Of a stretch of DNA of 64,000 bases, positions 22,203 through 34,392 are shown piece after piece; the stretch's first letter is position 1, and each line of letters begins with the position of its first letter. This stretch comes from Aphrocallistes beatrix. Taxonomy: Eukaryota > Porifera > Hexactinellida > Sceptrulophora > Aphrocallistidae. The stretch lies in contig OY725488.1 in NCBI GenBank assembly GCA_963281255.1, positions 992,001 to 1,056,000 of the forward strand, given 5' to 3'. The notes beneath the pieces are model-generated. The model was not told the DNA's origin. It saw nothing but the letters and a program-made list of their open reading frames with translations, and did no database searches. A program made the translations under genes and the position numbers.

Positions 22203-25200
22203 TTACTTACTTTGAAGTTTTCTACTCTCGATAACAAGGACTTTAAGTTTGTCAATATTATCTGATTCTAACTCAAGCAACTCTTGAAGCATACGTGAGA
22301 ATAGACCCAGTTCCAGAATGCTCTTGTATTCCAAATACCTCCTATGCGTAAAGTTAAAATAAACCACGAAACATATGATGCAATACTTCATGACTTGAGA
22401 AAGATAAACTGACGTAGCATTAGCTAGTTCTTTGAGGATGTCCGAGTGTGGTTGAGAAAGGTGTGGTAGTTTAGGAAACATACCATTGGGACTGCGAGAT
22501 GAGATCATATAAAATTCTTGCTCGTGCTTAGACCTATCTTCAGCTATGTCCAGCAAATGTGTCTTTAAAAGTGCAATATTCCTCTGTATTTTATCTTTAA
22601 GCGTCGACTTTTCACTCTAATCAAGGATTATCGACATAAATTCTAAGCATCAACGATAGTTCCTCAACTGCCAGACCCTACCTCCTCTACATACACCACG
22701 TCTCTCTCCAACTGTTCAGCTCTCTTCACTTGTCTATCAATTTGTAGAATCCGAGAATTCTGTAACTGATCTTCTTCAGCTAGTTCATCAAATTTCTAAA
22801 CACAACAATACAATGTTTACATAGACAGCAACAATACATCTATTTGGTTCTGCCTTTATGGTATAAAATAGACTTAACATCACACACTTCATACCTGTTC
22901 TTCTTTATGTACATTTCCTATTATATCCATTAACTCCTTCTCGTGGTTTTCTTGAGCATTTTCTTTCATACTTTCATCGTCATCGAGTGATTTCAAACTT
23001 TCAATTTCTCGTTCTACCTTCATCTAAATAGTAACGGAAAGAATCCTTAAAATATAAAGAGAATTGATCTCTCTGAATTGGCTGAATAAGATCGAAAAAT
23101 CTTGATTGAAAAGTGTTATTTTTTCAAGACTTGAACAAGACAGTATGGAATAAGACCGAAATGAATCAAAACCAAAATAAGACCAAAAAGAAAAGAAAAC
23201 TGATTGAATAAGACAAGAATTAAAATAAAAAGAACTTCGAATTTAAACTCATCCATTATTGAATTATTTTCGGTCTTATCATGTTTCCCATTTATCTGAT
23301 CTGTTATTTTCTTGCATTGGCATTAAAAAATGCAAGGAATATAAAATTTAAAAAAAGTATATACCTTCTCATTATAGAGGGATTTGATGTTTTCAGAAGT
23401 TTCTTTCATCCGAGTTATTACCTCTTCTTTCTTGTTTTGAATAGTCTAGAAAGGAGAGAAATTTTAATGAATTGCAAATAACTATATACCATGGTATCAG
23501 AAAATTAAAGTTAAAATACCGTTTTCTTTGTATTGAGTTCCTGAATCAAGTCCCGTAGCTGTGAGAGATGTATGTCGTACTGCTCCTTAGCCTCTAGATT
23601 GGAACTGATGGTGATGACTTCCTTGAACGTCCCGTGATAAGCAGCACTCTTCACATCTGACATAGCTTCTTGTGCCTAATCATACATATATATGTATATA
23701 AACAGGGGCGGCGCTAGGTGATAGCATTTTATAACATTTGGGGGATTTGCCCTCCTAGCCCCCCGAAGATCCGCATATGTAGTATGTATATAAAAGTAGG
23801 GCTACAATAGTATGTAGTAGGTATAATGGGTATAAAATAACTTTTGTCCCTAGAATTTTCGTCCCAGAAATTTAAGTACAAAAATCAGCTTCTACAAGGT
23901 GAATACGTACCTTAAATTATCCGTTGAAATCTCAATAATATCTTTAAACAAAGCTTTACAGTGAGGTATTAAAATATGAATATACGCTTATAAAAATCGA
24001 AAGTTATGGAATTTCGGGAAAGATATTGACAGTGCACATCTATATCATAAAGAGATCCTACATGCAAAATTTGGTGGAAATCGGACTGTTAGATTTCACA
24101 GAGGCGAACATACGGACATACCTACCTACCTACCTACCTACCTACCTACCTACCTACATGCATACGGATGGACGTAGAACGCCGTCCATGCCACAAGGGC
24201 ATTTACCTATAAGAGCTCCACTAAAATGATAGATCAATCAGTACCTTGCTGATCTTTTCTTCCAAAGCTTCTATTTCATTTGCAAGCTGTGGTGTGAGTT
24301 TGAATATGTCGCGACCGAGTTTACTTGAAGCTTCAAGGTTAGAAATCTACCAATAAGATAAATCAATCTCATTCCGCAAATTATGCCATGTAATACGTAT
24401 GCTACTGACCTGTTTCTCCAGCTGTCTCACCTGCCTCATGGCAGCGGAATACTTCTCTTGCTCAACGTAGAGTTGGTTCTGCATTTTGTCAAATATCTGA
24501 ACCATACTACATAGATACAAACAATTTAAATTGTTTATTATATACGCTTCGGTTAATTAGAGATGAGAGTTATACCTAGTTTTAAGTTCCACCAGTGTAG
24601 ATTTGTGCTTCTCCATTCTTTTCTTATATTTTATCTTCTCTGTATTACTCACGCTCAACTCGTTGACTAGCTTCAGAACGATTCTCATCAACTCTTCTTT
24701 CTAAATACATTAATTTTTAAGAGTTAGAAACATGGTTTTAGTTCATAATGCTCTAATAAATACCATTTAATAGTATTGCCAACTAGCACTTACCGGTTTT
24801 TCATTCAATTCATTCTCGGTATACTTGAACTATGGAAAAATACACAATTAAATTGGTCCATAGGTCTCGATTGTTGAAATGAATTTATTATTGGTACCAT
24901 GGGCAACCGCAGATCTGATCCAGTGTGGTTGTTGCCTTCCCGATCATTCAAAAGCCTGAGTTCGTATGATGATGCGCTTTTTCGCACCTCTGAAGTGAAA
25001 TTTCGATTCGTTTCCGATGATTTCAAGGGAGATGAGCCGACACTGAACTTTGGCTTCATTTTCAAAGGAGTGCTCTACAGTATTGAAATATGAATTCACG
25101 TGTTCAGGCATCTACTACATACATGCAAATGTACATGGGCACCCCCTGCATCCTCCCTGTACCCCCTGTTTCGCCCCCTGATTGAGTGCCAGTAGAAAAT

Positions 25201-26003
25201 ACATATAGTATGTATATAAACGATCAGTAAAATCAGCACCCCCTGCACCCCCTATTCAGGAAGCTGGCGCCGTCCATGTATATGTAGTATGTTATAGCCA
25301 ATTTTATGACTGATGTTCAATGGTTTATTTTGTTCGTTCGCTCTCGATTTCAGGATTAATTTTTTGAGGCGTGAAAATTAGCATGGGGATGTCCAATGAA
25401 TATTATAAGAAAAGTTCGAATATGTATGCAAAATACTATTTAGAATTCGGTGTGTTGTGTTTTGTTAGGAAGGGAAATTTTTATAATTATTTCAAAATTA
25501 TTTCAAAACAAATTCGCTATTATGCTGTTCACCAGCCCACAGCGCAAGTGCGCAAGGGTATTTACATTATACGTAAAAGCCGCCTGTATAATATGGAAAA
25601 AATTAATTAAAAAGAAATAGTGACTAATGTAACAGGCTAACACAATACCATGCCTCTATCGACCGTTTTCCTCCACCCCTCGTTGTTGGTCACTCTAGAA
25701 TTTCCAGTTTGATTTTGATCGCAGAGGTCATCTAGTATAGAATAATTTAAAATAAAACACAAATGAAAGTTAGTTTCTTTACTAGAATAAATGGTTTGTA
25801 ACAACTGCAATGTTGTCGAATGGCCAACATCTTCTAATAGCACATATCTTCCGTAACATAGCAGCTATGTATTATCTAACCCTGAGAATTCTTTAACATC
25901 AGAGACCCGTGTCTAGTGAATGAATCTTCACGTTTTGTTTCAATCTCTGTTCGCTGACGTTTTCCCGTGTAATAGGAAACTGATCGTGACAGATCTGTTG
26001 ATT
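22203..26003 (-). CDS. Unrecognised coiled-coil protein, at least 13 exons, 5' end open
   Basis: Not assigned to a family. Exons reconstructed on the minus strand: 26003-25907, 25731-25649, 25074-24898, 24829-24794, 24700-24576, 24506-24410, 24346-24245, 23675-23520, 23445-23365, 23023-22895, 22795-22682, 22616-22387, 22341-22203. All junctions are GT-AG and all phases agree, giving at least 521 residues; the initiating exon is not identified. The first three exons are Ser/Asn-rich. The rest is almost continuous coiled coil (QLYVEQEKYSAAMRQVRQLE, IEALEEKISKAQEAM, HLSQLRDLIQELNTKK, LEYKSILELGLFSRMLQELL). The last intron is only 45 nt, whereas intron 23676-24244 is swollen by repeats. A cilium/centrosome or cytoskeletal role is only a guess from architecture and the CCDC138 neighbour. 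The upstream exons (before 25074) are less certain. Confidence 0.7.
24117..24157. repeat. (TACC)n microsatellite in intron
   Basis: About ten CTAC/TACC units within a repeat-bearing intron of the coiled-coil gene. The flanking 'ggtggaaatcggactgttag' text looks transposon-derived. Confidence 0.9.
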
Positions 26004-27181
26004 CTGAGGAAAAGTATAATATATTAAGTTTTGAAAACTCTTTCCTCACTCTAGTAAGAACTCTATTTTTGAGGAAAAAGAATCTAGATGCCTAATTAGA
26101 CTTTGTGTTTGGAATTTGTAGTTACTCCAATTTCTAAATGTCATCTTTTCCTCTTTAATAAAGATAAGTAAAACTGTCGAGTGTTACTATAAAGTCATTT
26201 AGTAACAAAATTTAGGGTCCTTTCATTAGGAAACAATTTATGTTACAAGATTTAAACAGTGGATACAACAGAACATCAAATACTTATATTCTCTCTACCT
26301 TCAACTGTACATTAAGTCAAATAATATTAATATCTACAGTTTTATCAACACACAACAAACGATCTTATCTCGCCAAGTATCATTAAAATTTCTTTATACC
26401 GGAACTCAGGATAAATATATTTGACCAGAATGTTTTCTTTACTTTGCTTTATACAGAATGTGTAATATCAATGAACTGTACTAGTCTGAAGTTCCTGAAC
26501 AATCTGGATATTCCTGTAATCCAATTAAATACGACGTAAAGTACCAGATGAAGTGTTTAAGCATCATATACTTGTATATACAACTTAGTGCCTCTCTTTG
26601 AAAGGGACATTGAATTACTCTATTTCGTGCAACATTTTACATGAAAAATCGAATAGTGGCAATTTGTTATGAAGAAACATTCTAATCAATTAACATGTAG
26701 TATTGAACTGTGGTATTACATCATATTAATAATAACAATATTATCAATTGATTCCTAAGGTATTACAGTATGCTCCATTACAACATCGGATGGCCTCGAA
26801 AAGGGTTCAGTAAATTCGGAAGCAATCAAACTACATTAAATAAGGCACATACATTAATTCAGTTCGAAGTTTTGAAAGCTCCAAAATGCGAGTAACCGAT
26901 ATCTTGCACCACATATTTCTAACAACAGCTGACTACAACAGTATGTCGGTGCAAGCACCCTTGTTCTCCTACGCAGGAGTTGAAGAACAAGTTATGTACA
27001 TGTATATAGGAAGAATTGGACAAAATGGCTACTCTCATTTATGCTATCATAGTCAACCAAATCAAGATGAAAATGCAATGGTACGATAAAGATGTTAGAT
27101 CTGGATTGGTTCAATTCAAAGGTACAGCAATCTATCAATTTTAAAGTGGTACTCAAGGGTCAACTTCTGAAATCTGGTAAG
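26004..27181. other. Divergent intergenic region
   Basis: About 1.2 kb between the coiled-coil gene (minus) and PHAX (plus). It likely holds both promoters and any missing first exon of the coiled-coil gene. A 67-codon frame at 26886-27089 has no recognisable content. Confidence 0.4.
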
Positions 27182-27763
27182 ATGGCAAGTAATGACTGGA
27201 CTGATGATATAATCAACACATCAGTACACGATGAATTTCTCGATGAGGAAGTGCCTTCATTTACAGAGAAAGAAATCATAATGCCTCAAAAACAGGATTT
27301 AGATTTTCTAAAAGATAACTGTATGGATATCGACAATTCTAAGCCTCAAGAAGGAACGAAGGATGAAGCTTTCATTAGCTCGCTAAAATCGAAGGATGTA
27401 TCTTTGAAATCAATGATAACAAAAATTTGCGAACATTTCGATGAAAAAAACGAGTTTGTTATATCGACTGTAGTAAATTGCATAGGCAGGGAGCACGCTA
27501 TTCTGTTGCTACAAGACACCCTGGAAGTGGAAGAGGCGGGAGGCATGCTGACGGATGAAGGGGTGCGTAGGACCCCTGGAGGCGTATTTCTCAAATTAGT
27601 TGAAAGCAGGCGGTACTTAAGTGAAAGACAAAAAAACGAGAGTAAGGAAGAACTAAGAAGAGTAAAAAAAGTGGCAAAACATGGAAAGAAAAATAAGAAG
27701 CGAAGGTTGCAACAGAAAGTTCTAAAGGAGAGGCTAGGAAGTATGGTAGACACCATGTTGTAA
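27182..27763 (+). CDS. PHAX: PHAX-like snRNA export adaptor
   Basis: PHAX bridges capped U snRNA/CBC to CRM1 for nuclear export. Single exon, 193 residues from MASNDWTDDI; the frame is open 30 codons upstream but this Met begins the acidic, family-like N terminus. The PHAX RNA-binding domain is at about residues 90-165: VVNCIGREHAILLLQDTLEV, GGML, and the hallmark RRTPGGVFLKLV, matching human RRTPGGVFLNLL. A basic coiled tail (RRVKKVAKHGKKNKKRR) follows. Human PHAX is 394 residues; this one lacks most of the N-terminal CBC/CRM1-binding region and the long C-terminal extension, so it is a reduced form or has an unseen upstream exon. Confidence 0.85.
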   Translation: MASNDWTDDIINTSVHDEFLDEEVPSFTEKEIIMPQKQDLDFLKDNCMDIDNSKPQEGTKDEAFISSLKSKDVSLKSMITKICEHFDEKNEFVISTVVNCIGREHAILLLQDTLEVEEAGGMLTDEGVRRTPGGVFLKLVESRRYLSERQKNESKEELRRVKKVAKHGKKNKKRRLQQKVLKERLGSMVDTML

Positions 27764-30117
27764 TGCGAATACTGTATTATAAATTAATTAGAGAACCTAC
27801 CTGCAATACTCGCGGTGTCAGCTCTAAATAAGTTAAGATTGATAAAATCGCGTTCATTCATTCTATTGCAGGTTAATCAAGAAATTGCGAATTACCCAGA
27901 CTGCAGATTGCAAGCAAGACCGATTTCTTGTATCCAATCGTTCATTTCCCTTTCTGAATCAGCAGAGAAATAGTGTGTTCTGATGTGCTTTTTAAAAACC
28001 TGTGTGTAACAATGCATATAAAATGCCCATTAAATTATAAATGTGTATACTACACTGCTCGACCACCTTAAATCCATGTTTCCGTCTGATCTTATCTTCA
28101 GCAGATATAATAGAAACTGAAAAGCTTGGAAGAGGAATTGCACTTAAAAGCTGGGCATCTTTCGAACCTATGACACAGCATAGTTATAATGTAACGTTAA
28201 CACAGTTCAATAGTAAGTTTAATCACATACTTTTGTAGCAGAAGAGAGTATAGTCTGATAGTGTATACCATCGTTTCTTCCACATTTTTGACTTCACTCC
28301 CTAATGAAAGAAATTTAATTTGCTTGTAGCGAATATCAAATTATATACAAGAATGTATTCATACCTTCTTGTATAGATAACCGGAAATAAGAGCTCTACT
28401 GTGAGGTCGAAGTGACTGCCTAATAAATAAGTATAATCAAGCAGACGTATATGTATAGGACGCTCGTATCGAATTAATTTGAATGTATAAAAATATTTAT
28501 GTGTAAAATATCACGTATCACTCACGTCATATGGCTGATAGATGGGTCAAATTCTGAAATACTCTAGATTCGTGTAAAAATAGATAAACTAATAATCTGA
28601 TTAGAATCAGTGTTATCACTTTGAGTTAGATTATCTCAAAATTTAAGAATAGTAAAATAAGTTTATCTATAATATTTTCACTTTAAATTGAGAACGGGTC
28701 AAGCAAATACTCTCATTAAATGCATATTAAATTCGGCAAGTGCAGCTGATTTAAAAAATGAAATATTCATTAATTCGGCAGTAATTCATCTGTAGTAGTA
28801 GGTGGTTTGTCCACATGGACACTAGAATTGGCATAATTAGCATTTAAGTTATTAATAATTATCCCTTAAATGGCGCTAGATTTTTGCTAACTCATTTCCA
28901 GTTAAGTCGTTTTGGGCGGGGAAACCTTAGAAGTGTGAGATCTTTGCTATAAATAGAAATGACCCCAGGTAATTTAAGGGTTAACCTTGTAAAAGCAAAT
29001 ATTATCCAATCGACATTTGCAGCATACTTCAAGAGGAATGTGGTCAATTGATTTAATCGATTATAAATTAAAGTAATGAAATATTGCAGGCATCACAGAA
29101 CGCGTTATCAAAATACTAATGGTAAACCTCAGCATTATTCGGTTTAGTAAATGACTTGAACAGCTCAACAGCAATATTCTCATAATTTCTCAATTAGCAT
29201 TAGCAGTAGTAGGTCACAAATATGATAGAGATTAAATGGCACAAATATTATGGGAGCAATACTATTCAAATCAGCTTAATAGAGGTATCATAATAATATA
29301 GATTAGATTCACATAGTACTATACGTATCTTGTTATGTAAATAGGCAAAACTGTATCGTGTATGTGCTTGGGAAATATATTCGCACAAAACAAAAATTCA
29401 TTGATTTCATCTTAAAATATTTCAGAAATAATATTTTTTAGACGAATTGGAATCTTCAAACAAATAAGTAAAACATCAAGTGCTGAGATTATTTTTTTTA
29501 ACCGATTTAATATAATTAATTCACTAAATTCTTAAATGTTCCAGCGTTATGCATAAGCAATTATGAAAAGGTCAGAACCGCAGTAAAAAATAAGATAGTC
29601 ATATGCCAATTGGAGACATTATCCTCACTCACCATACTGTCACTGATCATAGATGAAGGTGAACTACAAGAGAAGCAACATAACTTCGAATCTAAGTACG
29701 ATTTGTGTAAGTGTGCAAGTGTGCATGCGACTCTACTCTTAATTAAATTTTAAAATGCTAAATCACGGTGGAATTTGCAGTTTACCACCAAAACCCCACC
29801 AAACACCCTTTGGAGGAAGTTTTTTAACTAAAATGCCCACTTAACAATAAATTTAAAAGTTATTGTGCCTAGTGGGGCTTTTGGTAGTAAACTGGAAATT
29901 TCAACCTCATTCCCGTCCGTATTTTCAATTTTGACCTCTACGCCGTAATTTAGTAAACCCTTAAAGCGGCTTTAGATCAAATCTGACTTGTTACAACGTG
30001 CCAATCCTATCTGGAATTTTAATCGACTCAAAGCCTTGGGTTTCTGAATGTGATTTCCTAGCTCACACTGCTAATATTTCCACAAATTTCTATTTTGTTG
30101 TTTTGAGCATTATAATA
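27764..30117. other. Gene-poor AT-rich region
   Basis: About 2.4 kb with no frame over 65 codons that looks coding, no tRNA and no recognisable transposase. Confidence 0.45.
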
Positions 30118-30920
30118 CAGTGGAACCTCCGTAATCTGCATACTTACCAACCCTCCAGGGATCCCTGGACTATCCAGGGAAATGACTTATGATCCAGGGA
30201 TCCAGGGATTTAATGAAAAATCCAGGGATTTTGAGCTTTCAACTAGCCTATAATAATTCCCATTAATGGAGTATAGTTGATGGAACTTATTGTAATTTTG
30301 TGTACGAATTTCAAACGCATAAGATAACATTGTATACGATGTACCTTTCTATGAATAGTTTACTTGTCCTTTTCGAAATTTTTAATTACATATATTCGGC
30401 CTTTATTTAAAATCCATGAAATTCCCTAGATATCCAGGGATTCCCTGGATCGCGAAATTCGAAATTTAACCTGTCTATTGATTCATGCTAATTTAGTTAT
30501 TAAAATTAAAAATCTGATAACATCCAGGGATTTCACTCCCAAAATCCAGGGAAATTTTCCAGAGGGGTTGGTAGGTATGAATCTGACACCTCTGTAATCC
30601 GACATTTCTCTAAATCGACATTATTTCTGTTCACGGATCGTTTTTCTATAGAAAACAACCTCTATAATCCGACACCTCGCTATTCCGGAATCCGACAATT
30701 TAATGATTTTCCAGTAATGCAAATTCGACCTCCATAATCCGACAAATTATTCTTCTTTCAAATATTGTCGGATTGTGGAGGTTATTTTACCTCTATAATC
30801 CGACATTTTGCTGATTTTCCACAAATGTCAGATTATGGAGGTTATTCGATAATCCGACAATTTGCTAATCCGACATTTTTTTCGTCTCCCATTGAATGTC
30901 GGATGATGGAGGTTCCACTG
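30118..30920. mobile_element. Second copy of the 12857-13275 MITE, interrupted
   Basis: Same terminal repeats CAGTGGAACCTCC/GGAGGTTCCACTG, flanked by TA, and same interior as the copy at 12857-13275. It is split after about 21 bp by another element (30139-30578). Confidence 0.85.
30139..30578. mobile_element. Element nested in MITE, 6-bp target duplication AATCTG
   Basis: Terminal inverted repeats CATAC(T/C)TACCAACC match at 13 of 14 positions. The 440-bp insert is flanked by AATCTG at 30133-30138 and 30579-30584, and removing it restores the MITE sequence seen at 12857. The interior has many 'tccaggga' repeats. A 6-bp duplication is unusual among common superfamilies (IS3EU-like elements use 6 bp); class not assigned. 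Confidence 0.75.
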
Positions 30921-31323
30921 TAATCTGAAATATAGTGTCATTATTTAAACTCGTTAGCTGTTGTAGATAGATAGTATTTATATATTATTTGCAAATGGTA
31001 GGTTAGCTATAGATATATTCAGGATGTCACGAGTGCAGATTTAAACTTCGTGAATATCAAGCTTGCTAAATTTTTGCATATTAATAGAGCTGGATAGATC
31101 AAACTAAAAATCTGGTAATTCAATCCATATATTCAAAAGTTTAAAACCTAAAATTGGTTATTAAACTTTATAGAATTTAGTAGAAAGAAACAATAGTAAA
31201 CTAAGACCTTTGTGAGTCTGCGTTCAATTCCTAAATTTCCATTGGAGCGTTGTATAATCACAATAACAATTTTGGTCGTCTCAATAAGGGACTAAGAGAT
31301 TTTTCTGCTCACACAACTGAGAG

Positions 31324-31683
31324 CAAGACTGGATTCGGTTAACCGGCTAACCGCCGTCAATCTCGGTTAACGGTTAAGGAAATCTTAGATCGGTTAGCCG
31401 ATCTGCTTTATTTTCTAAATATTCACAGTAATTTCTTTGTTTTTCGAAGGAGATTCAAGAATATTACTTCTAAAAATTTGGAAATGTAATAGAATTCCTA
31501 TTTTCTAACCACAAAGTATATTTCGAGACCACTGAAAATTATCAATTTTTTCAATATCATGTTAAAGCTTAGTCCAAAATCCATATTTCAACCAATTAAT
31601 ACTGGTATCGGTTAACCGGTTAACCGCCCTGGAGGAAACCAAAATAACCGAACCATAAAATCGGTTAACCAACCCCAGCCCTG
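31324..31683. mobile_element. hAT-type MITE rich in GGTTAACCG
   Basis: Ends CAAGACTGG and the inverse of CAGGGCTGG, flanked by CTGAGAG on both sides (31317-31323, 31684-31690), a 7-8 bp duplication consistent with hAT. Subterminal repeats of GGTTAACCG occur at both ends. 360 bp, noncoding. Confidence 0.7.
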
Positions 31684-31779
31684 CTGAGAGCATTATATAA
31701 TACACAATATAGCGTATGCGTATGTGGCATTATATAACTTGAATAAAGTAAAGGGGGGATTTAAATATATTTAGGCAAG

Positions 31780-32281
31780 ATGAATGAAAAATTGAAAACC
31801 ATTGCGTTTAAACAAGTAAACAGAGAATATGAAGTAGCAATGTTAATCACTAAAACGTAAGTCAGTATTTCACACCTCACATTTTCGGAATATAAGTATA
31901 CTCAACGTGAAATTAAGGACATATGAAATGATCGTACTTCTCACCACAGTACTGAAGTCAACATACCATGATCCCGAATCTGGTCTAACCAGACAATATC
32001 TAGAATCAATTGAATCGTTCTTCTCAACTAAAATAGGGAATAGTTTGGTAAAAGCCATGTTGATTGTTAATAGCAACAAAAGTAACTTTTTGATTAGAAA
32101 AATGGGCATGGAACGTCTCAAAAGAGAGTTGTTAATTCCATCAAACCCCTACTTTCTTATAGTAATGTCTATGACAAATCTTACTACACAGATTTGCATG
32201 AATCGGGTGGCTGATGACCTCAAATGCAGAGTATTAATATCAATGCAATCCGATATACAATTGAATCATTCCAATGGTTAG
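31780..32281 (+). CDS. Small hypothetical protein, two exons
   Basis: Exon 31780-31856 starts with ATG and ends at a consensus GTAAGT donor; the acceptor at 31895-31896 joins it in phase (2) to an open frame 31897-32281 ending in a stop, 153 residues in total. The 40-nt intron is at the short end but near the 45-nt intron seen elsewhere in the window. The predicted protein is helical and mixed-charge (FKQVNREYEVAMLITKT, LTRQYLESIESFFSTKIG), without signal peptide or known motif. Not recognised. It may be real or a chance frame. Confidence 0.4.
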
Positions 32282-34392
32282 GAATTATGAGTAACTAGTT
32301 AGGAATAACGTCATGGATGCAAAGTTATCTAGGACCTCTATCTGAGAGCTGTACTGGCTGTGCCAGCTAACAGCAGACTGGAGAGGCTGAGGGGTTGGAG
32401 AGAGGAGGATCTAAATAATTATCACTGACAGAGCGAAGGAGTTATATGATGAGAATGTGAGTTTATAGAATTGATTACCAAACATAAATGTATTCTAACT
32501 CATTTTGATAGTATGAAAACGTTCAGACATACATTTTTTCTGAATGGCTGTGCCCTACCTTGTGCAACAACTTCAAAAAATACAGACCAAATTAGGCATA
32601 AAAATACATAACATAATAACCCTGTATGAAAATTTAAAAGGATTGGGGGTAAATTAATGATCACAAAAGTTTCATAAAATTATTTAGTACAAAATATTTA
32701 TTTTGTTTTGGTATTTTCAATGAATACCAAGATAGAATATTTGTTACTAGCATCCTGAGACAAAGGATATTAATGGTAAATATACTCTCATCCTGTCAGG
32801 CTACAACAAGTAAAGTGGAGATATTATCAGTGCGAAACATAAATCCAGGACTAAACAAACCTCGTTAATCTTAAAACATAAATCTTAATAATGATGTTCT
32901 AGTCAGTACTAGTGTTGTGAAAAAAAAGAATCCATTCGAAAGAATATATCACAGATTCTAAATTGTAACAAACGAGATATGTACAAAATACTTTGGAAGG
33001 GTGTGGATCTTAAAGCCCTGACTTTGAGGAGAGGGAGTTTTATTTTTTAAATTACTTCAGCTAGTTCTAAGCAGTTCCTGGGAAATGATAATTAGAGTAC
33101 AAATTCCGTAAAAGTTCAGAAGTGACTGCTACACATTCCTGAGCTCCACTCTACTTCTGGAAGTTCTACGGCATACGATTAAATGAAATTTCAGTACGTT
33201 TCACTTACTGATTATTTGAGGGTGTGTTCTATTTTTATCTTTCTGGTCAGGCCAAGTACTTCTCCTCTCACTAAAGGGAAATATAATCTATCAATCATAT
33301 TCATTTTCTGAAATCATGGGAGTAGCCAACTCGGCATAGAAAAGACGGATTATTAAGCCCTCGTTTGAGGCAGTGTGCGTTATGCGGGAACTAAATGGAC
33401 TAATTCTAATTCTACAAGCGTCATATTCTTATATTTTTCTACTTGTACTACGTAGTATATATTTTACACGATATAGGATGTAAGCTAGGAGTTCTTCCTA
33501 CTATTTTGGCAATTATCGTCTCGTTATGTTTGAAATAAAGGTTATGAACAAAATTCATTGAATCAGCGAGCCACAAGCAGTTATAATTCTATAAAAACTG
33601 CATCAATAAATCCGTAGTTGAAATGTATAGAACCATTTTCTAACAAAAAACCTCAAAAATATATTTATTTTAGGTCTGTTTGGTAGTTACCAAGACTCAC
33701 TTTAAACGATCTGTCTCCATCTTGTTGGCATATTCAGCCCATCTATCTGGAAGTTCAAAAGATTCTGTCATTGTTTGAGTTTCGGTAGTGGTAGCGTAAA
33801 TATTTTAAAATACAATGAAGTGGTGTAGCTAGAGGACTCTTATAGTAGAGGTGAACTGCTCAGGTCGGGCGCAGCATGGAAATCTGATTCCACTCAAGGC
33901 AAGCTACCGTGGACCAGTGAGTAAGTGTGTCCTGGGAGAGTTTTAAAATATCCGTAATTAGTATATTAATTCGAATTACTAATATAAGAATAGTATATAC
34001 GTATATAACAATCTCACAATGGATAACGATATGCATGCTCGTGTATGGTATGTAATAGTAGACGCTCTTAAATGAATTGGTGAAGAGCTTAAGAGCTCAA
34101 TAAGTGCATAATTATTAGGTCTTTTGTTTACAATTCTATTAAATCGCTACTATGCAGCCGTACACGTAATCCAAATTCGTCAAATTCTAGTACTAGTCAA
34201 TGGATTACCAAGAGAGCAGGCTAGTTGGAATGAAATCATTTAAAGTGTATGTAGTCAAAATTCAGTTTAGTAACTAGAATGATTCTAAACAACCGAGTGA
34301 ATCTGAGAAAATACAAACTAGTACTTAAATCTTCCCACTGCATTCATATGAACAGAATACATAATATTAACTAAACAACTGTGTCGATTTAA
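32282..34392. other. Gene-poor region with one orphan exon-like segment
   Basis: About 2.1 kb without a gene model. On the minus strand 33771-33701 reads ATG plus 22 further codons (ESFELPDRWAEYANKMETDR) into a perfect GTGAGT donor, resembling a first exon, but no convincing downstream exon is found. Confidence 0.4.

Noticed and set aside
22438..22482. Extra intron after SPNG in the coiled-coil gene
   Set aside because: Reading through keeps the frame open and gives the phase required by the next junction, so no intron is needed.
26886..27089. 67-codon plus frame upstream of PHAX
   Set aside because: No conserved motif and no in-phase splice link to PHAX was found.
31870..32121. Minus-strand 83-codon frame
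   Set aside because: Antisense to the better-supported spliced frame and starts without an ATG in good context.
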